Source: Rhodococcus ruber
Lineage (GTDB): Bacteria; Actinomycetota; Actinomycetes; Mycobacteriales; Mycobacteriaceae
Assembly (NCBI RefSeq): GCF_027270735.1
Contig: NZ_JAPWIJ010000009.1
Location: 1-64,000, forward strand
Length of the DNA: 64,000 nt
Direction of reading: 5' to 3'
Position numbers and translations under genes: made by a program
The notes under the pieces: generated by a model
Told to the model about the DNA's origin: nothing
The model's database searches: none
What the model saw: only the letters and a program-made list of their open reading frames with translations
Part shown: positions 41,682-52,820 of the stretch, in pieces
Layout: each line of letters opens with the position of its first letter
Numbering within the stretch: the first letter of the stretch is position 1

Positions 41682-43046
41682 ATGGCGCGGTCGATGGCGG
41701 AGCAGGCAGCGGAGACAATTAGCAAGGGGATCGGTCGGCGCGGATTCATCCAGGCGGTGGCCGCTCTGGGAGCGGGCGTCGGAATTGCCGGAACGGCAGC
41801 GTGTTCTACGTCCTCGTCGAACACCGCCGCTGCGAGTTCATCGGCACCGGCACCTACCGCTGCCGGGATTCTTCAGCCCGGAGCCGGTGACATCTCCGGC
41901 GATCACTACCTGAGCTCGGAGGTCGACAAGGTCCTGTGGGGTTACGTCCCGACGGTCGAGTCCGAATCGGTGCTGCAGATGAAGTCCGGCGAGACGGTGA
42001 CCATCGACGCGCTCAGCCACGAAGGAATTCTCGAAGATCAGGGCCGCGATCCCGTCGAATTCTTCGGCGGCAAGGGTGTTTCCGAGTCCGACGTGCTTCA
42101 GGACGCCATCGACATCGCCGGCGGGTACGACCGGACGGTACGCAGCTTCGACGTCGACGGACCGCATGTGGTGACGGGCCCGGTGTTCGTCGAGGGTGCG
42201 CAGCGCGGCGACGTGCTCAAGATCGAGACGCTCGAGGCGATTCCACGCGTTCCGTACGGAGTGGTGTCGAGCAGGCACGGCAAGGGCGCTCTGGCGGTCA
42301 CTGCGTCCGGTGAGGCACCCGCGGGCATCGGTCTGGACGAGGTCATGCCGCCGATCGGAAACGACGGCAGGAAGTCGGGTGACCCGACGCAGTACGGCAA
42401 CGTGTCCACGTTCACCGCTGTCGAGGACGGGCAGGGTGTGATGCGGTACGGCGATGCGGCCGTGCGCTTTCCACTGCGGCCGTTCATGGGGATGATGGGC
42501 GTTGCGTTCGCCAGCGATCCGGGTCTGACGTCCCCGAACTCCAATTCGATTCCGCCGACGCTGGGCGGCGGCAACATCGACGTCGGCCTGCTCGGCGTCG
42601 GTTCGACGTTCTATCTCCCCGTGTTCGCGGAGGGCGCGTTGTTCTACGTCGGTGATCCCCACATGGCGATGGGCGACGGCGAGGTCGCCCTCACCGCGAT
42701 GGAGGGGTCTCTGCGCGGCACCTTCCGTCTTACCGTCTGCAAGGCGGGCAGCGGTGATGCCCCGTCCGTCGCGTACTCGTATCCCTTTGCCGAGAACGAG
42801 GATTCATGGATTCCGATCGGCCTATCGGATCCGGACGGTGCCGTCGGCGGCCAGAGTTCGGACCTCAACGCCGCCATGCGCCGCGCCGTCGTCAACGCTC
42901 TGGACTTCCTGGAGACGGATCTCGGCATGGACCGCGCGACGGCGTACGCGTACCTCTCCGCGGCCGCGAACTTCACGGTCTCGCAGGTGGTCGACAAGAC
43001 GGTCGGCGTGCACGGGCAGATCTCGAAGGCACACTTCGACCGGTAA
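41682..43046 (+). CDS. Tat-exported acetamidase/formamidase-family lipoprotein
   Basis: A 454-aa FmdA/AmdA family protein with an N-terminal twin-arginine signal (R19-R20-G-F-I) and a lipobox-like end at Cys41 ('GTAAC'), followed by a Ser/Ala-rich linker. Family features include 'HVVTGPVFVEGAQRGDVLKI', 'MGMMGVAFA' and 'GGNIDVG' with conserved acidic metal residues, plus a late 'DPHMAMGDGEVALTAME' stretch. The family hydrolyses short amides such as formamide and acetamide and normally lacks a signal peptide; here the enzyme appears folded in the cytoplasm and exported to the outer face. AGGAGG precedes the ATG by five bases. Confidence 0.85.
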   Translation: MARSMAEQAAETISKGIGRRGFIQAVAALGAGVGIAGTAACSTSSSNTAAASSSAPAPTAAGILQPGAGDISGDHYLSSEVDKVLWGYVPTVESESVLQMKSGETVTIDALSHEGILEDQGRDPVEFFGGKGVSESDVLQDAIDIAGGYDRTVRSFDVDGPHVVTGPVFVEGAQRGDVLKIETLEAIPRVPYGVVSSRHGKGALAVTASGEAPAGIGLDEVMPPIGNDGRKSGDPTQYGNVSTFTAVEDGQGVMRYGDAAVRFPLRPFMGMMGVAFASDPGLTSPNSNSIPPTLGGGNIDVGLLGVGSTFYLPVFAEGALFYVGDPHMAMGDGEVALTAMEGSLRGTFRLTVCKAGSGDAPSVAYSYPFAENEDSWIPIGLSDPDGAVGGQSSDLNAAMRRAVVNALDFLETDLGMDRATAYAYLSAAANFTVSQVVDKTVGVHGQISKAHFDR

Positions 43047-43055
43047 CCGTTCGGC

Positions 43056-43673
43056 TCAGCGGTGCGCCGTCGCGATGAATTGTCGTGCTGCGGCGTCGAC
43101 GATATCCGCAGGGGTGATGTCTATTTCGTCGTTCAGCCAGGCGATCACCAATTCGGCGAGTCCGCCGATGAACAGCAGGCCGTTGATCTCCGACTGCGGT
43201 TGGGGGAAAGCCTGCTCACCGTAGAGTTCACGTGATTGTTCGGCCACCAGATGGGCGAACGCGCGCATGGACTTTCGTCGGTACGCCCGTAGCGAGTCGA
43301 CGGCCAGCGATTCGATCATCGCGACGCGGCCCTTGCGTGCGTCCTCGGTGAGAACGCCGACGAACGCGGCGATGGCGTTGTGCACCTGTTCCTCGACAGT
43401 GGGTGCGGGGGAGTGCAGTGCGTCCAGGGCCTTGGCTCGAATCTCGTCGGAGATCGAATCCACTACCTTTTCGAGGAGATCATCTCTGCTGCTGAAGTTT
43501 TCGTAGAAATAGCGTTCGGTGAGCTTGGCACGTGCGCAGATGGCGGTCATGGTGGCACCCTTCGCCCCGGCTGCCGCGAACACCTCGAGTCCGGCCTCGA
43601 GCAGTCGGGCACGACGGTCGGCAAGGCGATCGTCTGCGCTCATGCCGTTGTAGCGGCGCGTGGTGGAGGCCAT
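43056..43673 (-). CDS. TetR-family regulator
   Basis: A 205-aa TetR/AcrR regulator. The helix-turn-helix lies at about residues 28-62 ('AAGAKGATMTAICARAKLTERYFYENF'; core 'AICARAKLTERYFY'), followed by a helical ligand/dimer domain ending 'AELVIAWLNDEIDITPADIVDAAARQF'. It is divergent from a cytochrome P450 gene, with a perfect 9-bp palindrome between them, so it most likely represses the P450 and itself. ATG 43673 gives a normal N-terminal arm; an in-frame start at 43721 would run through the operator. Confidence 0.87.
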   Translation of the reverse strand: MASTTRRYNGMSADDRLADRRARLLEAGLEVFAAAGAKGATMTAICARAKLTERYFYENFSSRDDLLEKVVDSISDEIRAKALDALHSPAPTVEEQVHNAIAAFVGVLTEDARKGRVAMIESLAVDSLRAYRRKSMRAFAHLVAEQSRELYGEQAFPQPQSEINGLLFIGGLAELVIAWLNDEIDITPADIVDAAARQFIATAHR

Positions 43674-43719
43674 GGGTAGATCTTGACAGACGGAGCAAGT
43701 GTGACGCAGACTACATCTC

Positions 43720-43743
43720 ATCTGACAGGCCGCTCTGTCAGAT
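43720..43743. promoter_or_regulatory. Predicted TetR operator
   Basis: ATCTGACAG (43720-43728) and CTGTCAGAT (43735-43743) form a perfect inverted repeat with a six-base spacer, centred in the divergent tetR-P450 region. A half-site-like TTGACAGA occurs at 43683. This is the likely binding site of the adjacent TetR protein. Confidence 0.7.
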
Positions 43744-43758
43744 TGATGGAGGTCGACA

Positions 43759-45111
43759 ATGTCTCGTGCTCTCGCTGCTCCACCTGCTGATTCGACGTTG
43801 CAACCGGTGTTCGGCGATGGCGGTCTGCCGGTAGTCGGTCACACCCTCGAGTACATCCGCGACCCGCTCAAGCTGTTGGGCAGTCGGTGGGAGAAGTACG
43901 GCGAGGTGTCCTGGTTGACGATGGCCGGTCAGAAGTGGATCACCGTCCTCGGGCCGAACGCGTGCCAGCAGGTGCTGCAGAACGCGGACAAAGCGTTCGT
44001 CAACGGTGACGGATGGTCTCTGCTGATCGGACCGTTCTTTCACGGCGGTCTGATGCTGCTCGACTCCGAAGAGCATCTGCGGCACCGCCGAATCATGCAG
44101 CAGGCGTTCACTCGCGATCGGCTCACCAAATCCGTCGACGCGTTGAACCCCGTCACGGCAACAGGATTGGACGCCTGGCAGGGCGGACGCGACTTCCAGG
44201 TCTACCCGGCGCTCAAAGCCCTGACGCTCGAGGTGGCGACGAGCATATTCATGGGCGGTGCCGAGGACAGTACCGACGCCGACATCGCAGAACTCAACGC
44301 CAGTTTCGTGGCGTGCGTCCAGGCCGCAACCTCGATCGTGCGCTATCGGGTTCCGGGAACGCGGTGGAAGCGGGGGCTGGACGGCCGGGCAGTGCTCGAC
44401 GACTTCTTCCGCCGCTATCTACCGGCCAGGCGCGCACAGGAAACCGACGACCTCTTCTCGGTTCTCTGCCACATCGAAGGGGACAACGGCGAGCGTTTCT
44501 CGGACGACGAAGTGATCGACCACATGATCTTCCTGCTCATGGCTGCGCACGACACGTCGACGATCACGCTGTCGACGATGATGCAGTACCTCGGCCAGCA
44601 CCCGGAGTGGCAGGACAAGTGCCGTGCCGAGTCCGAGGCGCTCGGCACCGATGCGCCCACGCTCGCGCAACTGGACGAACTCCCCAGCGTCGATCTGGTC
44701 ATGAAGGAATGTCTGCGTTTGGTGTCGCCGACCCCGGTGGTTGCCCGCCGGGCAATCAAAGACACCGAGGTGCAGGGCAAGTTCGTCCCCGCAGGGACGT
44801 ATGTGTCGGTCGCCCCGCACTTCACGCACCACATGGCGCAGTACTGGCCCAACCCCGAGGAGTTCGATCCCGGCCGATTCGCCGACGACCGTCGTGAGGA
44901 CAAAGTGCACCGCTACGCGTGGGAGCCGTTCGGTGGCGGCGTCCACAAATGCATCGGGATGTTCTTCGCCGGCGCGGAGATCAAGACGATCATGCATCAC
45001 CTGCTGCTGCGGTTCGACTGGTCGGTCGATCCCGATTACGTTGCACCACTGAACTTCACGTCGCTGCCCTTCCCCGAGGACGGGCAGCCCGTGCAGCTGC
45101 GTCGGCGGTAG
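43759..45111 (+). CDS. Cytochrome P450
   Basis: A 450-aa P450. The heme loop is 'FGGGVHKCIGMFFAG' near residue 393, with the axial cysteine intact; the I-helix oxygen motif is 'AAHDTSTIT' near 273 and the K-helix ExxR is 'KECLRL' near 317. There is no N-terminal membrane anchor, as expected for bacterial enzymes. Length and the 'HRRIMQQAFTR' C-helix resemble CYP51/CYP136-type actinobacterial P450s; that subfamily call is uncertain. It needs a ferredoxin and reductase encoded elsewhere. A GGAGGT ribosome site precedes the ATG. Expression is probably under the divergent TetR regulator. Confidence 0.9.
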   Translation: MSRALAAPPADSTLQPVFGDGGLPVVGHTLEYIRDPLKLLGSRWEKYGEVSWLTMAGQKWITVLGPNACQQVLQNADKAFVNGDGWSLLIGPFFHGGLMLLDSEEHLRHRRIMQQAFTRDRLTKSVDALNPVTATGLDAWQGGRDFQVYPALKALTLEVATSIFMGGAEDSTDADIAELNASFVACVQAATSIVRYRVPGTRWKRGLDGRAVLDDFFRRYLPARRAQETDDLFSVLCHIEGDNGERFSDDEVIDHMIFLLMAAHDTSTITLSTMMQYLGQHPEWQDKCRAESEALGTDAPTLAQLDELPSVDLVMKECLRLVSPTPVVARRAIKDTEVQGKFVPAGTYVSVAPHFTHHMAQYWPNPEEFDPGRFADDRREDKVHRYAWEPFGGGVHKCIGMFFAGAEIKTIMHHLLLRFDWSVDPDYVAPLNFTSLPFPEDGQPVQLRRR

Positions 45112-45113
45112 AG

Positions 45114-45977
45114 CTACCCGGCGCGGTCGGTGAGCCAGCCGATGACGTTGGCAGTGACCTCGTCGCGGTTGGTCTCGTTCAGAATTTCGTGGCGGGCACC
45201 GGGGTACAGGGTGACTGTCACATCGCTCATGCCTGCCTCGCGGTATCGGGCCGCAAGGGTTTCGATCAACTGGCCTCCGCCCGCGAGCGGATCGTCGGTT
45301 CCCGACGTGATCAGCAGTGGAAGGTCGGAGCGGATCTGCTCGAGGTTGTGTGGATCGGCGAGCTTCTCGGCCTCACCGAACAGTGCGGGCACCGTCGACT
45401 CCGGCAGGTCGAAGCCGCACAGCGGGTCGGCGACGTAGGCGTCCACTTCGGCCTCGTCACGTGAAAGCCACTCGTATCCGGTGCGGTGCTCGAAGGCGGC
45501 GTTGAACACGCTCAGGTCGTCGGCGGGTGCGTCGGCCATTCCGGCGGCGAGGACGTCCAGCGTGGTCGATCCCGATAGCACCACGCCTTCGTACAGATCC
45601 GATCGCTCGATCAGAACATGCTGCGCGGCAAACGAACCCATCGAGTGAGCGAACAGGAACAGTGGCAGGTCCGGGTACTCGTTGAGCAACGATTCGCCGA
45701 GCTGCTCGATGTCGGCCCACAACCCGGCGAAGGCGGCGGCACCGAAGTCACCCGGAGTGTCGACGATCGACTCTCCGTGGCCGCGATGATCGGACGCGAC
45801 GACGTGGAATCCGGCGTCGTTCAGTGCTGCGGCGAATCGGGCGTAGCGGCTGCCGTGTTCGGCGAGTCCGTGCGCGATCTGTACGACGCCGCGAGCCGGA
45901 TCGGCGGACGTGGCCCAGGTGTAGGTGCTGATCTCGATGTCGTCCTGTTTGGATACGAACGACGAAGCGTTGGCCAC
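45114..45977 (-). CDS. Alpha/beta hydrolase, monoacylglycerol lipase-like
   Basis: A 287-aa Hydrolase_4 (lysophospholipase/monoacylglycerol lipase) family protein. The nucleophile elbow is 'FAHSMGSF' near residue 112, the oxyanion loop 'QIAHGLAEHGSRY' near 35, the acid is in 'SGTDDPLAG' and the catalytic His in 'GARHEILNE'. The usual G-H-S-M-G-G is A-H-S-M-G-S here. No signal peptide. GTG start at 45977 is supported by a GAGGAG ribosome site about seven bases upstream. It ends two bases from the convergent P450 stop. Confidence 0.87.
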   Translation of the reverse strand: MANASSFVSKQDDIEISTYTWATSADPARGVVQIAHGLAEHGSRYARFAAALNDAGFHVVASDHRGHGESIVDTPGDFGAAAFAGLWADIEQLGESLLNEYPDLPLFLFAHSMGSFAAQHVLIERSDLYEGVVLSGSTTLDVLAAGMADAPADDLSVFNAAFEHRTGYEWLSRDEAEVDAYVADPLCGFDLPESTVPALFGEAEKLADPHNLEQIRSDLPLLITSGTDDPLAGGGQLIETLAARYREAGMSDVTVTLYPGARHEILNETNRDEVTANVIGWLTDRAG

Positions 45978-46024
45978 GACAATCTCCTCGGAGCGGCGAT
46001 AAGGACGAGACTCGAACTTATCTC

Positions 46025-46321
46025 TTACGCCCGCAGTATCGGGTCGAAATGCTCGACGACGGGGAACGGCTCGTAGAAGTGATGCAACAAGGTCTTCCAG
46101 TCCTGATACTCGTCGGACTGTCGAAAGCCCTCGGTGTGGTCTTCGAGGCGCTCCCACTCCACCAGCAGTAGATAGACATCGGGCTGCTCGATGCCCTTGG
46201 ACAGTGTCAGATTCACGAACCCCGGCATCGAGGAGATGATCGACTTCGCGTCGGCGAAGGCGGCCTCGAATTCGACGGTTCGCGCGGGGACGACGTGCAA
46301 CAGAGCATGTTCGACGATCAT
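46025..46321 (-). CDS. Antibiotic biosynthesis monooxygenase (ABM) domain protein
   Basis: A 98-aa ferredoxin-like fold protein of the ABM family: 'EHALLHVVPARTVEFEAAF' at the start, 'SMPGFVNLTLSKG' and 'YLLLVEWERLEDHTEGF' strands, and a C-terminal 'FYEPFPVVEHF'. Members include small cofactor-independent monooxygenases and heme-degrading enzymes, but many are uncharacterised dimers. It lies between two minus-strand enzyme genes (47 bases upstream of the hydrolase), so may share a transcript with it. Confidence 0.8.
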   Translation of the reverse strand: MIVEHALLHVVPARTVEFEAAFADAKSIISSMPGFVNLTLSKGIEQPDVYLLLVEWERLEDHTEGFRQSDEYQDWKTLLHHFYEPFPVVEHFDPILRA

Positions 46322-46389
46322 CGAGACAGTATGACCGCGGCATGGCGAGGCTCCCAGGACAACTGCCCGGGGAGCCTTGCCGAACGGAT

Positions 46390-47766
46390 CTACTTCGCGG
46401 AGACTCTGACGAGCTTCTTGTTCACGAACTCGTCCATGCCCCACGGTCCCAGCTCACGGCCGACGCCGGAGCGCTTGACGCCGCCGAACGGTAGGCCGGG
46501 GAGGGTGGTGCCGTGCTCGTTGACGAAGGCCATGCCGACCTCGAGCTGTTCGGCCACATCGCGGGCCTTGTCCAGGTCGGCGCTCCACACCGATCCGCTC
46601 AGGCCGTATGCCGACGAGTTCGCCAATTCTATTGCTTGCTGGGGGCTTTCGACCTTGTAGATCACGCCGGCCGGCCCGAACAGCTCTTCGCTGTATGCCC
46701 GCATGTCCGGGGTGACGTCGGTGAGCAGGGTCGGCTGCACGTATGCACCCGGTCCCTCGATCTTCTTGCCGCCGGTCAACAGCGTTGCGCCTTTGGCGAC
46801 GGCGTCGTCGATCTGCTCGATCAGCGTGTCGGCGGCGGACTGCGACGACAGTGGTCCGAGGGTCGTCTTCGCGTCCAACGGATCACCGGTCTGCACTGCC
46901 TCGAAGGATGCGACGAGCTTGGTGACGAAGTCGTCGTAGAACTCCTCGGCGACGAGGATGCGCTTGGCGGCGTTGCAGGCCTGGCCTGCGTTGGACAGCC
47001 GTGCCCGGGTCGCGGATTCGACGGTGGCGTCCATGTCGTCGGAGTCGAGCAGGATGAACACGTCCGATCCGCCGAGCTCGAGGACGACCTTCTTGAGGTT
47101 GCGTCCGGCAGTCTCGGCGACGGAGGTTCCGGCCCGCTCGCTACCGGTCAGCGAGACTCCCTGCACGCGTGGGTCGGCGATCATGTCGGCGATCTGGTCG
47201 TTGGTCGCGAAGATGTTGATGTATGCGTCCTGGGGGAGTCCGGCCTGCTGGAAGATCTCCTCCATCAGCAGCGCCGACTGCGGGCAGTTCGGTGCGTGCT
47301 TGAGCAGAATCGTGTTGCCCACCATCAGGTTCGGGCCGGCGAACCGGGCCACCTGGTAGTACGGAAAGTTCCACGGCATGACGCCGACGAGTGCGCCCAC
47401 CGGCTTGCGCTGCAACACAGTATCTTCCGCACCGGGAACGTCGAGCTTCTCGTCCTCGAGCAGTGCGGGGCCGTTGTCTGCGTAGTAGCGGTAGATGTTC
47501 GACGACAGCTCCACCTCGCCTTGGGATTCGGTGAGGGGCTTGCCCATTTCGATCGAGATCGTGCGGGCCAGTTCATCGGAACGCTCGGTGTAGAGGTCAG
47601 CGACCTTGTGCAGAATTTCGGCACGGTGTTTCGGTGAGGTCTTGCGCCACGTCTGGAAACCGGCATGTGCGTCGGCCAGTGCGCGCTCGACGCCGGCCGC
47701 GTCGAGAGTCTCGAATTCCTTGACAGTTGTGCCGTCGGCAGGATTGACAGTCTTGTAGGTCGTCAT
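46390..47766 (-). CDS. gabD: NAD(P)-dependent succinate-semialdehyde dehydrogenase
   Basis: A 458-aa aldehyde dehydrogenase of the SSADH/GabD1 type. The catalytic Glu is in '[10 protein letters not shown]' near residue 230, the nucleophilic Cys in '[12 protein letters not shown]' near 263 and the Rossmann turn in 'SLTGSERAG' near 208. '[12 protein letters not shown]' is the active-site Asn motif. The N-terminus is short compared with classic GabD, as in mycobacterial GabD1. It would oxidise succinate semialdehyde to succinate, linking 4-aminobutyrate or bypassed 2-oxoglutarate to the TCA cycle. It is divergent from the isocitrate dehydrogenase gene. Confidence 0.88.
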   Translation of the reverse strand: MTTYKTVNPADGTTVKEFETLDAAGVERALADAHAGFQTWRKTSPKHRAEILHKVADLYTERSDELARTISIEMGKPLTESQGEVELSSNIYRYYADNGPALLEDEKLDVPGAEDTVLQRKPVGALVGVMPWNFPYYQVARFAGPNLMVGNTILLKHAPNCPQSALLMEEIFQQAGLPQDAYINIFATNDQIADMIADPRVQGVSLTGSERAGTSVAETAGRNLKKVVLELGGSDVFILLDSDDMDATVESATRARLSNAGQACNAAKRILVAEEFYDDFVTKLVASFEAVQTGDPLDAKTTLGPLSSQSAADTLIEQIDDAVAKGATLLTGGKKIEGPGAYVQPTLLTDVTPDMRAYSEELFGPAGVIYKVESPQQAIELANSSAYGLSGSVWSADLDKARDVAEQLEVGMAFVNEHGTTLPGLPFGGVKRSGVGRELGPWGMDEFVNKKLVRVSAK

Positions 47767-48007
47767 ACCTCGTTCAACGGACGGGACGGGTGCCGTTGTT
47801 CCAATTCGGGCAAATCGGATGCTCCGATGGTGGTCAGAGGCGGACCGCAGCGGGATGGCGAAACCCTTTGAGCGCCCTACTGGTCGGTAACTTGGAAGCG
47901 TAGGTGGAGTGATACCCCACTGCCCCCACACAGTCGCGGGATCGAAGATTAAAGTCGACAGTGGACGCATCCAAAAGACGACGTTGAAACTGAGGCAAAG
48001 GCGAAAC

Positions 48008-50245
<2,238 letters not shown>

Positions 50246-50268
50246 TTCTTTCTGGCTCACCCCCCATG

Positions 50269-50319
50269 GAATGAATGGTCCATTCACGCGCTCAGACGTT
50301 GTGAATGGACCATTCATTC
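50269..50319. terminator. Large palindrome/terminator after icd
   Basis: GAATGAATGGTCCATTCAC (50269-50287) is matched exactly by its reverse complement at 50301-50319, a perfect 19-bp stem with a 13-base loop, 23 bases after the icd stop. Flanking CACCCC and GGGGTG can lengthen it. It is a strong terminator candidate and is longer than a terminator needs. Confidence 0.7.
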
Positions 50320-50385
50320 GTTCTGGGGTGCAACACATTCGGTCCACCACCCGCCCCGGAAACCGTCTGCAGCCCGCCCCCAGTT

Positions 50386-50438
50386 GGGATCAATGCGTGT
50401 TTCAGTCGCTTAGATGAACTGAATGCGGCATTCATCCC
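50386..50438. repeat. Second imperfect palindrome, related in sequence
   Basis: GGGATCAATGC...TTCAGT (50386-50406) pairs with ACTGAA...GCATTCATCCC (50418-50438): 16 bp interrupted by a 4x4 internal loop and a mismatch, 11-base loop. It carries the same AATGC/CATTC words as the icd hairpin and overlaps the end of the LysR gene. It may terminate the LysR transcript. Confidence 0.55.
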
Positions 50439-51325
50439 TTCGGGGGCGGCACCAAGATGTCGAGAAACGCCGAACAACTAGCGCTCTGGCGTCGCCCCGG
50501 CAATTGCACGACCGAGATGGTGCGATGGATGGTCGGCTCGATCGGCAGGTAGACAAGGCTCGCGAACGACATCATCGGCACCACCAATTCTGGGATGACG
50601 GTGATGCCGAGTCCCGCCGCGGTCAGGCCAGCCACGGCGGCTACGTTGTGTGCCTGAACCGACGGTCCGACGTCGACTCCCGCGTTCTCGAGAGCCAGTC
50701 GTACATGCGACGCGATGCTGGATTCGGGGCCGAAGGCGATGAACGGCTCGTCGGCGAGGTCGGTCCACCTCAGGCTCTTGCGCTGCGCCAGAGCGTGATT
50801 CGACGGTAGCGCGCAGACGAACGCATCGGCGCTGACCGTCGTACGCATCAGGTCGTTCGCTCGACCCGAAGCTGCCACCACCGCGAAATCCACGGAGCCG
50901 TCGCGGACGGAGGCCACCACGTCGTCGCGCAGCCCGTCCTTGATGTGCACCGAGACGTCGGGATGGCCGTTGCGGAAGTCCACGATGTACGGCGGGAGGA
51001 ACGTCGCCGCGATCGACGGCAAGCACGCGATGGTGACGGTTCCGCGATCGCCGGAAACGAAGCGTCCGATCTGCTCCAAGCCGTCGTCGAATTCGAGCAA
51101 TACCCGACGGGCATAGGCCGTCACCTCGTGTCCGTCACCGGTGAGGTCGACGCTGCGGGTAGTGCGCACGAAGAGTCGGACGCCCAGGCGTCGCTCGGCC
51201 TCGGCGACGGTACGACTCAGATTGGGTTGAGAAACCATCAGCGAGGCAGCCGCTGCGGTGAAACTCGCGTGGTCGGCGAGTGCGACGACGGCGCGTAGAT
51301 GGGCGATGCCCAGGTTTATGCCCAC
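50432..51325 (-). CDS. LysR-family regulator
   Basis: A 297-aa LysR regulator with an N-terminal winged helix (about 1-62; 'ASFTAAAASLMVSQPNLSRTVAEAERRLG' spans it, core 'SQPNLSRTV') and a type 2 periplasmic-binding effector domain starting near residue 90 ('GTVTIACLPSIAATFLPPYI'). GTG 51325 is chosen because it begins the DNA-binding domain and a TATAGA -10-like box lies just upstream. It is divergent from the CitMHS-AtuA operon, which it most likely activates in response to the transported acid. Confidence 0.88.
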   Translation of the reverse strand: MGINLGIAHLRAVVALADHASFTAAAASLMVSQPNLSRTVAEAERRLGVRLFVRTTRSVDLTGDGHEVTAYARRVLLEFDDGLEQIGRFVSGDRGTVTIACLPSIAATFLPPYIVDFRNGHPDVSVHIKDGLRDDVVASVRDGSVDFAVVAASGRANDLMRTTVSADAFVCALPSNHALAQRKSLRWTDLADEPFIAFGPESSIASHVRLALENAGVDVGPSVQAHNVAAVAGLTAAGLGITVIPELVVPMMSFASLVYLPIEPTIHRTISVVQLPGRRQSASCSAFLDILVPPPKG

Positions 51326-51407
51326 AGTGCATGAATCTATACCCAACTGATGTTGGACTGCGTAAGTGATCTGCACAACACTCGTCGTATTCGATGAAGG
51401 AGATCAC

Positions 51408-52820
51408 ATGCTGTCACTGCTCGGCTTCGGGACGATTGCCGTCATCCTGCTGCTGTTGTTCACTCAACGTGTCGCGGCGATCGTGGCGCTCGCGGGTGTT
51501 CCGCTCGCCGCGGCGTTCCTGGCCGGCAACTCGCCGTCCGAGGTGGCAGGGTTCGTCAAGGAGGGACTCGGCGGCGTGGTGGGCGTCGCGGCGATGTTCC
51601 TGTTCGCGATTGTCTTCTTCGGGATCATGCGCGATGCGGGTCTGTTCGATCCACTCATCGCGCGCATCGTGAAGTGGGCGGGCAGCGCTCCGCCGACCGT
51701 CGCGGTTGCTACGACGGCTCTCGCGCTGGTCGCCCATCTCGACGGCGCAGGAGCGGTGACGTTCCTCATCGCCGTTCCCGCGATGCTCCCGATCTACGAG
51801 CGCATCGGCATGAGTCGGCTGGTGTTGGCCACCTGTGTCGGACTGGGCGCGGGCGTGATGAATATCGTTCCCTGGGGCGGCCCGACAGCGCGAGCAGCCG
51901 CAACATTGGGCGTCGACGCCAACGAGCTGTGGGTGCCGCTGATTCCCGCGCAGATTGCCGGAGTGGTGTTCGCGTTGGCCATTGCGTATTACCTCGGACG
52001 CCGCGAGCGGAACCGGCTGGCGAAGGTCGCTGCGGGCGACGTCTCCGCCGAAGTGGAGGAGTCGACGGCACGCGTCGGGCAGCGAATCCCCGTACCCGCT
52101 ACGGGCGGAACAGACGAGCCGGCCTCAGCCGGCTCGGGCGGTGACGAGACCCCAGAAGAGCCCGACAAGCCAGACGAGCCCAGCTTGCTACGCCCGAAGC
52201 TGTTCTGGGTCAACGTCGTTCTCGTTGTCGCCACACTTGCCGCGCTGATCGCGGCCGTTGCACCTCCCGAGACCTGCTTCATCATCGCGACCATCATCGC
52301 GCTGCTGATCAACTACCCGGGCATGAAGGCGCAGTCCGCGCGGATCGAGGCACATGCCGTCGGGGCGATGCTGATGGTGGGCACATTGCTCGCGGCCGGT
52401 GTTCTGCTGGGTGTGCTCGACGGCAGCGGCATGATCGAATCGATGGCCGTCAGCGCAGCCAACGTGATTCCGGACTGGATGGCACCGGCACTTCCGCTCA
52501 TCGTCGGGGTGTTCGCGGTACCGATGAGTCTGATCTTCGGCCCCGACGCGTACTACTTCGGCGTGCTGCCGGTGCTCATCGAGGTCGGTGACCAATTCGG
52601 TATCAGCGCAATCCATCTCGCTCAGGCGTCGATCATCGGCGAGGAGACCGTCGGCTTCCCGATCAGTCCGATGACGGGCGCGTTCTACCTTCTCGTCGGT
52701 CTGGCCAAGGTCGATATCGGCAGGCACATCCGGCACACCTTGGGGTGGGCATGGCTGGTCAGCCTCGGCATGCTCGGAGTTGCCTTCGCGACAGGCGTCA
52801 TCCCGGTGTGGGTATCGTGA
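51408..52820 (+). CDS. CitMHS-type citrate/divalent-cation symporter
   Basis: A 470-aa transporter with about twelve hydrophobic segments of the CitMHS family (Mg2+- or Ca2+-citrate:H+ symporters). The family marks are 'HLDGAGAVTFLIAVPAMLPIY' near 115 and 'GPDAYYFGVLPVL' near 380. A hydrophilic central loop of about 60 residues (205-265) is rich in Glu, Pro and Asp. A GAAGGAG ribosome site precedes the ATG. Its stop overlaps the GTG of the AtuA gene, so transporter and enzyme are made together; the substrate is probably a metal-complexed di- or tricarboxylate. Confidence 0.87.
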   Translation: MLSLLGFGTIAVILLLLFTQRVAAIVALAGVPLAAAFLAGNSPSEVAGFVKEGLGGVVGVAAMFLFAIVFFGIMRDAGLFDPLIARIVKWAGSAPPTVAVATTALALVAHLDGAGAVTFLIAVPAMLPIYERIGMSRLVLATCVGLGAGVMNIVPWGGPTARAAATLGVDANELWVPLIPAQIAGVVFALAIAYYLGRRERNRLAKVAAGDVSAEVEESTARVGQRIPVPATGGTDEPASAGSGGDETPEEPDKPDEPSLLRPKLFWVNVVLVVATLAALIAAVAPPETCFIIATIIALLINYPGMKAQSARIEAHAVGAMLMVGTLLAAGVLLGVLDGSGMIESMAVSAANVIPDWMAPALPLIVGVFAVPMSLIFGPDAYYFGVLPVLIEVGDQFGISAIHLAQASIIGEETVGFPISPMTGAFYLLVGLAKVDIGRHIRHTLGWAWLVSLGMLGVAFATGVIPVWVS

